This document shows positions 13,867 to 21,972 of a DNA stretch of 64,000 bases, one piece after another. This stretch comes from an uncultured Ellagibacter sp. (GTDB taxonomy: Bacteria > Actinomycetota > Coriobacteriia > Coriobacteriales > Eggerthellaceae): contig CAKUKU010000009.1 of the NCBI GenBank assembly GCA_934663775.1, forward strand, positions 1 through 64,000, in the 5' to 3' direction. Within the stretch, counting starts at the first letter, position 1. The number at the start of each line of letters is the position of its first letter. The position numbers and the translations under genes were made by a program. The notes under the pieces were generated by a model, which worked only from the letters and a program-made list of their open reading frames with translations, did no database searches and had not been told where the DNA came from.

Positions 13867-16557
13867 ATGGAGAAGAAGGAAAACGCAAGCAAGCTGATCT
13901 CGAGCCTCGTGGCCCTGTCGCTGGCTACAACACTCGGAGTCCCCACGATCGCACTGGCAGACACGACGGACGGCACTGGAAGCGCAAACGCGGCAGCAGC
14001 TGAGCCGCAGAATGCGGAAAGCCAAGAGAATGAAAGCACCAGTGTTTCTGAGAACCCCTTCTCAGTTAACGGAAGCTCCTATTCGACGCTGCAAGAAGCA
14101 ATCAATAATGCAGAAAGCGGATCAACGATTACAGTTATGAACGACTGCGAAGTTGCCGGATTGGTCGAATTCAGTAAAGATCTCGTTCTTGACCTGAATG
14201 GCAAATCGATAACGGCAAAAGAGACCGAAAAGGGATTCTGGGGAAACGTAAATGACGGAATTACATTGACAATTATTGGCTCCGGCTATCTTGGAGATCC
14301 CAGCGGGGAATCCGTTGGCTATCTTCTCTATCCTAAAGACAACAGCTCACTCATAATTGATAGCACAGCAACCTTTCAATCTGGACTCTCCGTTGTGCAA
14401 GTCAGCGGAGCGAATGTCAAACTCGATATTCGAGATGGCAATTTCATTGGCGGTACGTATAAAGACAAGTATTGGACTATCAATATTCTCGACCAATATG
14501 CATCGAGCGCCTCAATGCTTTTTAGCGGCGGGGCTTTCAAGGGATTTAATCCGGAATCGGGCGGAACCGAAAACCCCGATATGAACTTCTGTGCGCCCGG
14601 TTACAAAGCAGTCAAGAAGGACGATGGGTACATCGTTGAATGGGATCAGGACAACGTTGCCTCCATCGACAGCTCCGATGGAATCAAGTACGGATACAAG
14701 ACACTCGGCGACGCTATCGCCGCCGCGAGCGATGGCGATACCATCACCGTGCTAGCTGACACTACAGTTTCCAGTGACCTTACCTCCATTGATAAAAACC
14801 TCGTTTTGGACTTCGGCGGCAATACTGTTTCCTTCACGGCAGCGGGTTTCGACGTCGGCTGCAAAAAGCAGAATACTAGTCTCACCCTCAAAAACGGCAC
14901 CATGAACGTTGCCGCATGGGGTATTTGGCTCCAGAATGACGCTCGCCTCAACGTCGCATCCGATATGACCATTACGGCAAACTCGGCAAAGAACCCCAAA
15001 TCTTACGGCATCGTCGTAACGCAAGGGTCGACGCTCGATATGTACGGCACGGTCAAAGCTAAAGCAACAGGAGCCATCTCGGGCAACGGCACCGAAGGTT
15101 GGGGCAATACGACGATCAATGTCTACCCAGGTGCCAACGTGATTGGCGAAGAGGGTGCCATCGGCATCTACCACCCGCAGTCCGGCACGCTCAACATCAA
15201 GGGCGGAACCATCGAAGGCGATATGGGCATTCAGCTTTGCGCGGGCGAGGGAACGGTTGCTGAGATTGGAAATGCGACAATCGAGGGGACCGGCACTGAC
15301 GAGAGGGGGAGCAAGGGCGTTGGCGACGGAGTGATTCCCGACGGCGCGGCGGTCTCCATCGTGAACCGCAACTACCCCGGCGGGACGCCCATCGTGAACA
15401 TCAAGGGCGGAACGCTTACCTCGACAAACCAGAAAGCTGTGTTTGCTTACGATTGGAGCAACGGAGAGGCATCGGCATGGAGCGCAGCCACCGAGCCCGC
15501 TATCATCACCGGTGGCACGTTCTCGAGCGAGCCTGACGCGAGTTACATTGCCGATGGGTACGAAGCCGTGAAGAGCGGGGCTAACTGGGTCGTTCAGGTT
15601 CCCTACACCCCCGCGCCCGCGCCGACCACTGAGACCACAACCACAACGAACCCCGACGGCACCACCACAACTACGGTGACCGACAAGAAGACGGGCGAGT
15701 CCACCTCCACCACCGAGGGCGCCAACGGCACCACGGTCGTCGAGAAGACGGACGCCTCCGGCAACACCACGACCAAGGTCACCGTCCCCGAGGGCACCGC
15801 TACTAACGCCGGCGCGCCCGTCGAGATTCCCGCGGCCGTCGAGGTGACTAAGGGCAAGGAGGTCTCCATCTCCGCGCCCGCCGGCACTATTGTCGCCATT
15901 CCTGCCGCCGCCGACGCGGGCAACGTAGCGGTAATCGTGCACGCGGACGGCACCGAGACCGTCATCCCGATGTCGCTCGTCGAGGGCGGCAAGGCGATTG
16001 TCAAGCTCGACGGCGACGAGACCATCAAGATCGTCGACAACGCGAAGGACTTCTCCGACGTGCCCGCCGAGCACTGGGCGGCCGATGACATCGACTTCGC
16101 GAGCTCGCACGAAATCTTTAAGGGCATCGGCAACGGCGACACCTACGAGCCGGAGACCGCCCTCACCCGCAACATGATGATGACGGTGCTCGCCCGCACC
16201 GCCGGCGCCGACACCGAGGGCGGCGACCCGTGGTACGCCAAGGGCCAGCAGTGGGCCGTGGAGAACGGCGTGTCGAACGGGCTGTGGGGCGAGGACAGCA
16301 TCACCCGCGAGCAGCTGGTGACGATGCTGTTCAACTACGCTAACAAGGCGGGCCTGGACACCTCCGCGCGCGCCGACATCAGCGGCATGGAGAACGCCAG
16401 CGCCGTGTCCGACTGGGCGACCGAGGCCGTGCGGTGGGCCGTGGCCGAGGGAATCCTGAAGGGCGTGGACAACACCGACCTCGCGCCGCAGGGCCTCGCC
16501 ACCCGCGCGCAGGCTGCCGCCTTCATGCAGCGCTACGTGAAGGCCGCACTGCTGTAA
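13867..16557 (+). CDS. secreted SLH-domain surface protein with beta-helix repeats (896 aa)
   Basis: Signal peptide at residues 1-32 (cleavage near IALADTTD). Residues about 60-570 are repetitive beta-strand sequence with two modules opening SYSTLQEAINNAESGSTITV and YKTLGDAIAAASDGDTITVL, typical of right-handed beta-helix (pectate-lyase-like) surface proteins. A Thr-rich linker (TTETTTTTNPDGTTTTTVTD) follows, then three S-layer homology repeats from about residue 725 to the end (DVPAEHWAADDIDFASSHEI onward), which should bind secondary cell wall polymer. The start has an AAAGGAAG Shine-Dalgarno. Expression is expected to depend on c-di-GMP through the leader riboswitch. The N-terminal half is AT-richer than the C-terminus (hand count 43% G+C at 14101-14160, 68% at 16261-16320), suggesting a mosaic gene. 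Adhesin role is inferred. Confidence 0.85.
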   Translation: MEKKENASKLISSLVALSLATTLGVPTIALADTTDGTGSANAAAAEPQNAESQENESTSVSENPFSVNGSSYSTLQEAINNAESGSTITVMNDCEVAGLVEFSKDLVLDLNGKSITAKETEKGFWGNVNDGITLTIIGSGYLGDPSGESVGYLLYPKDNSSLIIDSTATFQSGLSVVQVSGANVKLDIRDGNFIGGTYKDKYWTINILDQYASSASMLFSGGAFKGFNPESGGTENPDMNFCAPGYKAVKKDDGYIVEWDQDNVASIDSSDGIKYGYKTLGDAIAAASDGDTITVLADTTVSSDLTSIDKNLVLDFGGNTVSFTAAGFDVGCKKQNTSLTLKNGTMNVAAWGIWLQNDARLNVASDMTITANSAKNPKSYGIVVTQGSTLDMYGTVKAKATGAISGNGTEGWGNTTINVYPGANVIGEEGAIGIYHPQSGTLNIKGGTIEGDMGIQLCAGEGTVAEIGNATIEGTGTDERGSKGVGDGVIPDGAAVSIVNRNYPGGTPIVNIKGGTLTSTNQKAVFAYDWSNGEASAWSAATEPAIITGGTFSSEPDASYIADGYEAVKSGANWVVQVPYTPAPAPTTETTTTTNPDGTTTTTVTDKKTGESTSTTEGANGTTVVEKTDASGNTTTKVTVPEGTATNAGAPVEIPAAVEVTKGKEVSISAPAGTIVAIPAAADAGNVAVIVHADGTETVIPMSLVEGGKAIVKLDGDETIKIVDNAKDFSDVPAEHWAADDIDFASSHEIFKGIGNGDTYEPETALTRNMMMTVLARTAGADTEGGDPWYAKGQQWAVENGVSNGLWGEDSITREQLVTMLFNYANKAGLDTSARADISGMENASAVSDWATEAVRWAVAEGILKGVDNTDLAPQGLATRAQAAAFMQRYVKAALL

Positions 16558-16656
16558 GGAGCAGCGCGGGCTCGCCGATGCGCAGCGCACTGCTGTAGGT
16601 AACCGCCCGCCCGACTCGCCCCGAGCCGCGCGGGCGGATCGAGATTTGCAGAACCC

Positions 16657-16704
16657 GGAGGCCGTGGCCGGCGCAGCTCAAGCGCTGGCCACGGCCTCCT
16701 TTTA
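16657..16704 (+). terminator. intrinsic terminator after the SLH gene
   Basis: Thirteen-base perfect stem GGAGGCCGTGGCC (16657-16669) / GGCCACGGCCTCC (16687-16699) followed by TTTTAT. Confidence 0.85.
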
Positions 16705-16966
16705 TCGAGCGCACCCCTCGCGGCGCGGCGCATCTTTCCCGACGCCGCGCCAAGCTGCACCGCCCGTGCGGTAGCGCCGCATCAATCGTCGGAATCGTCA
16801 GACGCAGGCGCGTACGGGAAAGTTAGGCGGACAACTGCCCGCGAAAACGAATTTCGATACAACGTACAGCCCTGTTTGGCTTAGGGCAAAAGTGATTGCG
16901 ACTTGCCAAGAGCCGACAACGGCTGCTATCGTCTTTCAACATGGAGGACGACAATCTGGGGGAACA
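16705..16966 (+). other. leader region of the TetR gene
   Basis: No gene is seen between the terminator and the TetR start. A promoter candidate TTGCCA (16906) - 18 bp - TATCGT precedes the gene. Otherwise featureless. Confidence 0.3.
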
Positions 16967-17542
16967 ATGAGCCGTAAATCCGAAGAATGCGAAACGACCC
17001 GCCTGCGCATCCTTCGCGCGGTAACGAAGCCGATCGAGGAGATGACTGTCTCTCAGATTAGCAGTGCCGCCGGAGTATCTCGTCAAACCTTCTATTCGCT
17101 CTTCGCCTCAAAGTACGATATCGCATATTGGTACCTCAAAAAAGCGGAAAGCCGTTTCCTCGTGGAGATCGGCCGCACGCTTTCCCTTTCTGACGGGATC
17201 TCGAATTACTTCGAGTTCCTCGAGAGAGAACGCCCCTCTCTCGCGAACGCCTTCGAGCGCAAACCCGACAAACGCGAACTCCGAGAGCGTTTGGATTATC
17301 TAATAAACGAAATGCTCCAGACGGCTTCGGGCAAAGGCGTCGACATCGACGAGGACTTCAAATTCTGCGTCTCGTACACCATTGAATCCGCAAATTGCCT
17401 GGTTGCGAGCTGGTGCCTCCATGGCGGAGTCAGCGACGATGCGGAGACCATGGCCCGCCGGCTCAAGATGTGCATCCCTCAACGCCTCGCGACGCTATCC
17501 GACCCGGAATCGCTTTCCGCAAAGCGTCCGGCCTTCGATTAG
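16967..17542 (+). CDS. TetR/AcrR-family transcriptional regulator
   Basis: A 191-residue regulator: N-terminal HTH with ILRAVTKPIEEMTVSQISSA and AGVSRQTFYSLFASKYDIAY, the YSLF/KYD motif being typical of TetR, followed by a helical ligand/dimerisation domain ending around residue 180. The ATG at 16967 follows GGGGGAACA; an upstream in-frame ATG (16892) lacks such a site. It precedes, in the same direction with 163 bases between, the molybdoenzyme operon, so it is the likely substrate-responsive regulator of that operon. Short inverted half-sites TTGACAC (17567) and GTGTCAA (17629) flank that operon's promoter region. Confidence 0.8.
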   Translation: MSRKSEECETTRLRILRAVTKPIEEMTVSQISSAAGVSRQTFYSLFASKYDIAYWYLKKAESRFLVEIGRTLSLSDGISNYFEFLERERPSLANAFERKPDKRELRERLDYLINEMLQTASGKGVDIDEDFKFCVSYTIESANCLVASWCLHGGVSDDAETMARRLKMCIPQRLATLSDPESLSAKRPAFD

Positions 17543-17566
17543 GCAGCAAGGGCACCCTCTCGAAGC

Positions 17567-17635
17567 TTGACACATCCGGTACTTTGTAGCCGAATCGCCG
17601 ACAGCCACCGACTGCACGCCTTGCTATAGTGTCAA
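17567..17635 (+). promoter_or_regulatory. putative promoter/operator of the molybdoenzyme operon
   Basis: TATAGT (17625-17630) could be the -10. TTGACAC (17567-17573) and GTGTCAA (17629-17635) are 7-bp inverted half-sites, the second overlapping the -10, as expected for a repressor such as the neighbouring TetR protein. No clear -35 is visible. Confidence 0.35.
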
Positions 17636-17705
17636 CAGGGTTGATTCGGGCGGAAGAGAGCGCAGGCCGTGCTGTCATCCCGCACCGGAAGGAGAGGGGG
17701 ACTCC

Positions 17706-19838
17706 ATGCCAACAGTCAAATCGGTGTGCGGAGGCTGCCACAACAGCTGCCCCATACTCGTCGAGGTCGAAAACGGGCGGGTGGTCCGTACGAGCGGCGT
17801 GCCGGGAGACCCGCGCACCGGAGGCGCCATTTGCTCGAAGGGGCAGGCTGGCCCACAGATTGCCCACGATCCGCGGCGCCTCATGTACCCGGTGGCACGC
17901 ACTGGCGAGCGCGGCGAAGGAAAATGGGAGCGCTTGGACTGGGACGACGCGATAGCGAGACTCGCAGGGAAGATCAATGCGGCCGTCGCCTCCGAAGGAC
18001 CGCGCTCGGTCGGATTTATTCGCGGCCAGGCGCCTGGTTGGGGGTTCACCTACGACATGACGCAGCGCCTCGCCCACGCGGTCGGAACCGACGTGGGAAT
18101 GGGAGCGTCCGAATGCTTCGTTCCCCGAGCCGTCATGGAAGGCATGACGTACGGCGGGATGCCCTCCCACTGCGACTACGACAACGCGGATCTCCTCATC
18201 TTCTGGGGCAAGCAGCCCGCGTTCAGCGTGGCTCCCTCCCTCCGCAAGATTTACGACGCTCATGAGCGCGGGGCGAGGCTTGTCTGCGTCGACCCGCTGC
18301 ATTTCCATCTTGCGGCGACGGCCGATGAGGTCCTCCAGCCCGAGCCGGGCACCGACCTTGCGATCATGCTCGCGATGATCTACGTGATCGTCGAAGAAGG
18401 ATTGTGGGATGCGGAGTTCGTCGACTCCTACACCAACGATCCTGGACTCAAGCGTCTGGCAGCCCATGTGCTCGGCGCGAACCGCCAGGGCATCCCTTAC
18501 ACGCCCGAATGGGCCGAGGGGATATCCGGCGTTCCCGCTGCCGACATACGCTCGCTCGCCGTCGAATACGCGACCACCAAGCGCGCCGGCATCGTGAGCG
18601 GGCACGGCCTCGAGGGCCGTGTCAACGTTTCGCAGACGACGCGCGCACTCTGCATCCTGCGCACCATCACCGGGCACCTCGACCGCGTCGGCTGCGACGT
18701 GTTCACCCCCAAAAGCCCCGATCGCGACCCGAACTTCACCCTGATCGACCGCGTCGTGCCCGGGTTCAGCCCGGCGCATCCCACGAAGATGTTCCACGTG
18801 CCGCCGTACAACCACCCAGACTCGAGCTGGCCCCTGCTCTTCGGCGGCCAGGGGCTCATCCCGACGCCGGACATGTACCGGCTCATGCGCGAGGGGAAGC
18901 TCAAGGTGGCGGTGATTCAGGGCGCGAACATCATGGTCACGCAGCCTCAGCCGGACGTGACGCGGGTGGCGATGGCGAACGTCGACTTCATATGCGTCAT
19001 CGACCCCTACCTCAGCGAGACGGCGGAGCTCGCCGACCTCGTGCTGCCCGCGGCGACCTACCTCGAGCGCACGGAACCCGAATGGTTCAAGTCGGACGTC
19101 TGGCTCCCCATCGTGACCTTACGGCAGAAATGCGTGACGGTCGGCGAGGCGCTGCCGGACACGCAGATCATGATCAGGCTCGGCCGCGCCCTCGGCTTCG
19201 ACGAGGAGTTCCCGACGGAGGAAATCGACTACTACATCGACGAGGATCTCGGGCCGTCCGGCATCACCGCCGCCCAGCTGCGAGAGAACCCGCATGGGAT
19301 TTCCTTCGGATCGATCGAGTACGAGAAGTTCAAGAGGGCGGGTTTCAGGGCTCCTGGCGGCAAGGCCAACATCTACAGCGAGGTGCTCGCGGAAAACGGC
19401 TTCGATCCCCTGCCGAGCTGGATAGAGCCCTCGGAATCCCCCCGTGCACGGCCCGACCTCGCAAGCGAATACCCGTGCGTTCTCTTCACGGGCAGAAGTG
19501 GCCCCATGTACGTTCACGAGCAGCGCCGCACCATCCCCTGGCTTCGCGAGATGCAGCCCGAGCCCTACCTGTGGCTCAACAGCGCCTGGGCTCGCGAGCT
19601 GGGAATCGAGAACGGCGAAGTCGTCGAGGTGTCGAGCCCGCGCGGCTCGATTCGCATCAAGGCCGAGCCGACGCCCATCATCAGGCGGGGTTGGCTCTAC
19701 GTGCCCGGCGGGTGGAAGGAAGCCAATTACAACGTGATGGGAATCGACGACGAGCTCGACCCGATCTCCAGCCAGGCCAACTACACGATGTGCGCCGGCA
19801 GAGTCGACAAAATCACGAGCGAAGAGGAGGCGAGGTAG
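17706..19838 (+). CDS. molybdopterin-dependent oxidoreductase catalytic subunit (DMSO reductase superfamily)
   Basis: A 710-residue bis-MGD enzyme. The N-terminal 4Fe-4S site is Cys8, Cys11, Cys15 and Cys43 (CGGCHNSC ... AICSKG). The probable Mo ligand is Cys137 in GASECFVPRAVMEG, i.e. a Cys-type enzyme as in polysulfide/thiosulfate/nitrate reductase relatives. Cofactor-binding segments include ADLLIFWGKQP, VCVDPLHFH, EPGTDLAIMLA and the C-terminal molydop-binding domain (from about residue 590). No twin-arginine signal is present, so this complex should face the cytoplasm. It is followed by an FeS subunit and a membrane anchor, the classic DmsABC/PsrABC layout. Substrate cannot be read from sequence; gut Eggerthellales carry many such paralogues, including catechol dehydroxylases and respiratory reductases. 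Confidence 0.88.
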   Translation: MPTVKSVCGGCHNSCPILVEVENGRVVRTSGVPGDPRTGGAICSKGQAGPQIAHDPRRLMYPVARTGERGEGKWERLDWDDAIARLAGKINAAVASEGPRSVGFIRGQAPGWGFTYDMTQRLAHAVGTDVGMGASECFVPRAVMEGMTYGGMPSHCDYDNADLLIFWGKQPAFSVAPSLRKIYDAHERGARLVCVDPLHFHLAATADEVLQPEPGTDLAIMLAMIYVIVEEGLWDAEFVDSYTNDPGLKRLAAHVLGANRQGIPYTPEWAEGISGVPAADIRSLAVEYATTKRAGIVSGHGLEGRVNVSQTTRALCILRTITGHLDRVGCDVFTPKSPDRDPNFTLIDRVVPGFSPAHPTKMFHVPPYNHPDSSWPLLFGGQGLIPTPDMYRLMREGKLKVAVIQGANIMVTQPQPDVTRVAMANVDFICVIDPYLSETAELADLVLPAATYLERTEPEWFKSDVWLPIVTLRQKCVTVGEALPDTQIMIRLGRALGFDEEFPTEEIDYYIDEDLGPSGITAAQLRENPHGISFGSIEYEKFKRAGFRAPGGKANIYSEVLAENGFDPLPSWIEPSESPRARPDLASEYPCVLFTGRSGPMYVHEQRRTIPWLREMQPEPYLWLNSAWARELGIENGEVVEVSSPRGSIRIKAEPTPIIRRGWLYVPGGWKEANYNVMGIDDELDPISSQANYTMCAGRVDKITSEEEAR

Positions 19839-19840
19839 CC

Positions 19841-20368
19841 ATGCAGTACGCGTTCCATTTCAACGCCGGGCGGTGCGCCCAGTGCTTCGCTTGCGAGGTC
19901 GCGTGCAAGTCGGCCCACAACAGCCGCCCCCGCGTGCAGGAAGAGCCTGGCACCTGTGGCCCTCGGTTCAGGCAGGTCGTCGAGCTGAAGAGCGAGGATT
20001 CGACGACGCCCGTCCAATACGTCTCCATGGCGTGCATGCACTGCGGGGACGCGGCCTGCATGGCGGTCTGCCCCGCGCGCGCCATTCACCGGGACCCGCA
20101 GTTCGGCGCCGTGCTCGTCGACCGCGGCAAATGCCTCGGCTGCCGCTATTGTTCTTGGGCATGCGAGTTCGGCGCACCGCAGTTCGACCGCGACGGGCTC
20201 ATGACGAAGTGCGACATGTGCATCGACCGTTTGCGCAAGGGGCTCGCGCCGGCATGCGTGGAGTCCTGCTGCGGCGGCGCCATCACCATCGGGCCGGTCG
20301 AGACCGCCCGCAACGCGGTGCGGGAGCATGCCGCCAAGAGAATTGCTACCGCAAGCCGTCTTCTGTAG
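19841..20368 (+). CDS. 4Fe-4S electron-transfer subunit (DmsB-like)
   Basis: A 175-residue ferredoxin-type protein with four cysteine groups: CAQCFACEVACK, CMHCGDAACMAVCP, CLGCRYCSWACEF and CDMCIDRLRKGLAPACVESC, enough for four [4Fe-4S] clusters. It would pass electrons between the molybdoenzyme and the membrane anchor. The ATG at 19841 lies two bases after the catalytic gene's stop region with GAGGCGAGG upstream; the frame stays open for 1.4 kb upstream, but that part is only a shadow of the catalytic gene. Confidence 0.9.
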   Translation: MQYAFHFNAGRCAQCFACEVACKSAHNSRPRVQEEPGTCGPRFRQVVELKSEDSTTPVQYVSMACMHCGDAACMAVCPARAIHRDPQFGAVLVDRGKCLGCRYCSWACEFGAPQFDRDGLMTKCDMCIDRLRKGLAPACVESCCGGAITIGPVETARNAVREHAAKRIATASRLL

Positions 20369-20372
20369 CGCC

Positions 20373-21242
20373 ATGTCGATACCTTTGACGCAGGAAGAGC
20401 GCAGCGAGTCGGCGCTCGTCGCGTTCACGCTGCTCGTCCCCGCCTCGGCGGGCGTGGCGCTCTTCGCCCTAGCCTTCGGGGGCGGCGTCCGACCCGCCAT
20501 CACCGCGCTCGCGTTGGCGTGCGTCGGGATGACGGGGTCGATCACGCATCTCGCGAAACCGCTTCGCGCGCCCACGTCGCTGAGAAACGTTAGGTCCTCC
20601 TGGCTTTCACGCGAAATCGCGGCGGTCTCGGTTTTCTGGGCGTTCGAGCTCGCCTGGCTTGCGAGCGAAGCCGCGACGATTGCCGCACGAGAGTCGGCCC
20701 TCGGCTTTCTCGTGGATGCGGCGCCTGTTGCTTCGCTACTCTTCCGCACGTCGGCCGTCTTAAGCGGGGCGCTCCTGCTCGCCGTGATCGCGCGCGCCTA
20801 CAAAGTCTCCACGCGTCCCGCATGGTGCGGGCCGGAATGCCTCATGGAGCTCACCGCCTGTGCACTTGGCGCTGGGGGCGCGCTATACGCCGCGAGCGCA
20901 GGGCTCTCCCTCGGCGGGTTCGGCGTTGTTGGGATCGCCTCCGCGATTGCTGGTGTTGCGGGCCTGGCTCTCGACGTTTTCTCGCACAGGAGAAGGCGCT
21001 TGCGTCTTGAAAGCCTGCGCGAGCAAAGCGACGAGCGCATCCCGCTGACGCTTACCCGCTATGACGAACTACGTAGCTTGGTTCTCGCAGCTTGGCTCGT
21101 CGAAATCGCAGCGGTGCTTCTTGCCGTCGCTACGCTCTTTTGGGTCGCATCCTTAGCTCAGCTTGTAGCACATGCGCTGCATCGCCAGGTGTTTTACAAA
21201 CTGCCTGTGCAAGTCCGTTATACTGCCAAACTGCGTAAGTAA
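20373..21242 (+). CDS. membrane anchor subunit (DmsC/NrfD-like)
   Basis: A 289-residue integral membrane protein with about eight hydrophobic spans (for example LVAFTLLVPASAGVALFALA, PAITALALACVGMTGSITHL, and the last LVEIAAVLLAVATLFWVASL). It has the DmsC-type beginning, MSIPLTQEERSES, and the early His in SITHLAKP. It would exchange electrons with menaquinol and anchor the complex. Start at 20373, four bases after the FeS gene's stop, so translationally coupled. The last 30 residues run into a region of gene remnants, so the natural C-terminus might be altered. Confidence 0.82.
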   Translation: MSIPLTQEERSESALVAFTLLVPASAGVALFALAFGGGVRPAITALALACVGMTGSITHLAKPLRAPTSLRNVRSSWLSREIAAVSVFWAFELAWLASEAATIAARESALGFLVDAAPVASLLFRTSAVLSGALLLAVIARAYKVSTRPAWCGPECLMELTACALGAGGALYAASAGLSLGGFGVVGIASAIAGVAGLALDVFSHRRRRLRLESLREQSDERIPLTLTRYDELRSLVLAAWLVEIAAVLLAVATLFWVASLAQLVAHALHRQVFYKLPVQVRYTAKLRK

Positions 21243-21418
21243 AGCTCGGGCGAGAGACAGGAATCCCGTGTCGTTGAGGGCGCCTGAGAGCAAATTATCT
21301 TTTCCTTCGCGGGCGATTGCCCATTCGATGCGATCCTGCGCAAATCGTCGGAATCGAATCCGTCGATTAGGTACCCAGGGATGGCTTTCGCCTGCTCGCT
21401 CGAGGTGATGATGCGCAT
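21153..21418 (-). pseudogene. possible frameshifted remnant of an unidentified gene
   Basis: An ATG at 21418 with a strong GGAGG site opens a coding-like sequence (MRIITSSEQAKAIPGYLIDG then FDSDDLRR) that continues sensibly only in another frame (QDRIEWAIAREGKDNLLSGA ... HLAMQRMCYKLS, stop at 21153). A single indel near 21340 would join them. The 3' end overlaps the anchor gene on the opposite strand, unusual for an intact gene. I do not recognise the family. Confidence 0.35.
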
Positions 21419-21493
21419 GCTTCCTCCAAACCAAGGAGACGGACATGCGGCTGTGACAGGCTAAACGCGCCAAAAGGAAGATAGAGATGGCAA

Positions 21494-21774
21494 TTAAGGG
21501 TCGTCGCCGTCCTTCGGCGCCATGGCGGCGTCGAGGCTGTGCACGTACAGGCCGAGCGCCGTGCCCGCAAGGGCGAAGACGGCCAGGACGGCCGCCAGCG
21601 CGATGAGGGCGCGCTTGCGCGCCTTGTGCGACTTGTGCTTTTTCCGGACGCGGACTACATCGGGGTTCGCGCTAGACGGGTACGCGCCGCCCGGGTAACG
21701 AACAGGGGATTGCGCAGACGGGCGCCCCCGTGAGCCATTCCGCGCTTGGAATAACCGGTGCCGCTATGATTCAT
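21494..21774 (-). pseudogene. frameshifted, truncated N-terminus of a LytR-CpsA-Psr (LCP)-like protein
   Basis: An ATG at 21774 with a GGGAGGAT site starts MNHSGTGYSKRGMAHGGARL; after a frameshift the second frame reads PVRYPGGAYPSSANPDVVR, a basic stretch (KKHKSHKARKR), a membrane span (ALIALAAVLAVFALAGTALG) and LYVHSLDAAMAPKDGDDP, then a stop. That is the cytoplasmic tail, single span and start of the stalk seen in LCP cell-wall ligases, but the catalytic domain is gone. I read it as a decayed gene fragment. Confidence 0.5.
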
Positions 21775-21972
21775 CCCGCGAAATCCTCCCGTAGATCTAA
21801 GTGTGCATTTGCTTCTTGAAAATCGCGCGCCCGCCGCGTCTTGAACGACAGGGCGCCCGCCGAATCGCTTTTCAGATCCTACAATATAGCACCCCCCCCC
21901 CGAGGATACTTAGAATTTAAACCAAATGGAGAAATCTGAAGATAATAGGATGGCACAACTATTGGCTTTTCC
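21775..21972. other. non-coding stretch with C10 homopolymer
   Basis: No gene is seen. A run of ten C residues (21892-21901) lies 71 bases beyond the stop of the amidohydrolase gene. No hairpin with T tract is evident. Confidence 0.4.

Noticed and set aside
14752-16590. 612-codon minus-strand open frame opposite the SLH gene
   Set aside because: Antisense frame with biased composition and no domain; the plus strand has signal peptide, repeats and SLH domains.
21146-21240. tRNA-like string (TTAGCTCAGCTTGTAGCAC ... GCAAGTCC)
   Set aside because: The D-stem does not pair properly and no acceptor, anticodon or T-stem set closes; it lies within the coding end of the anchor subunit.
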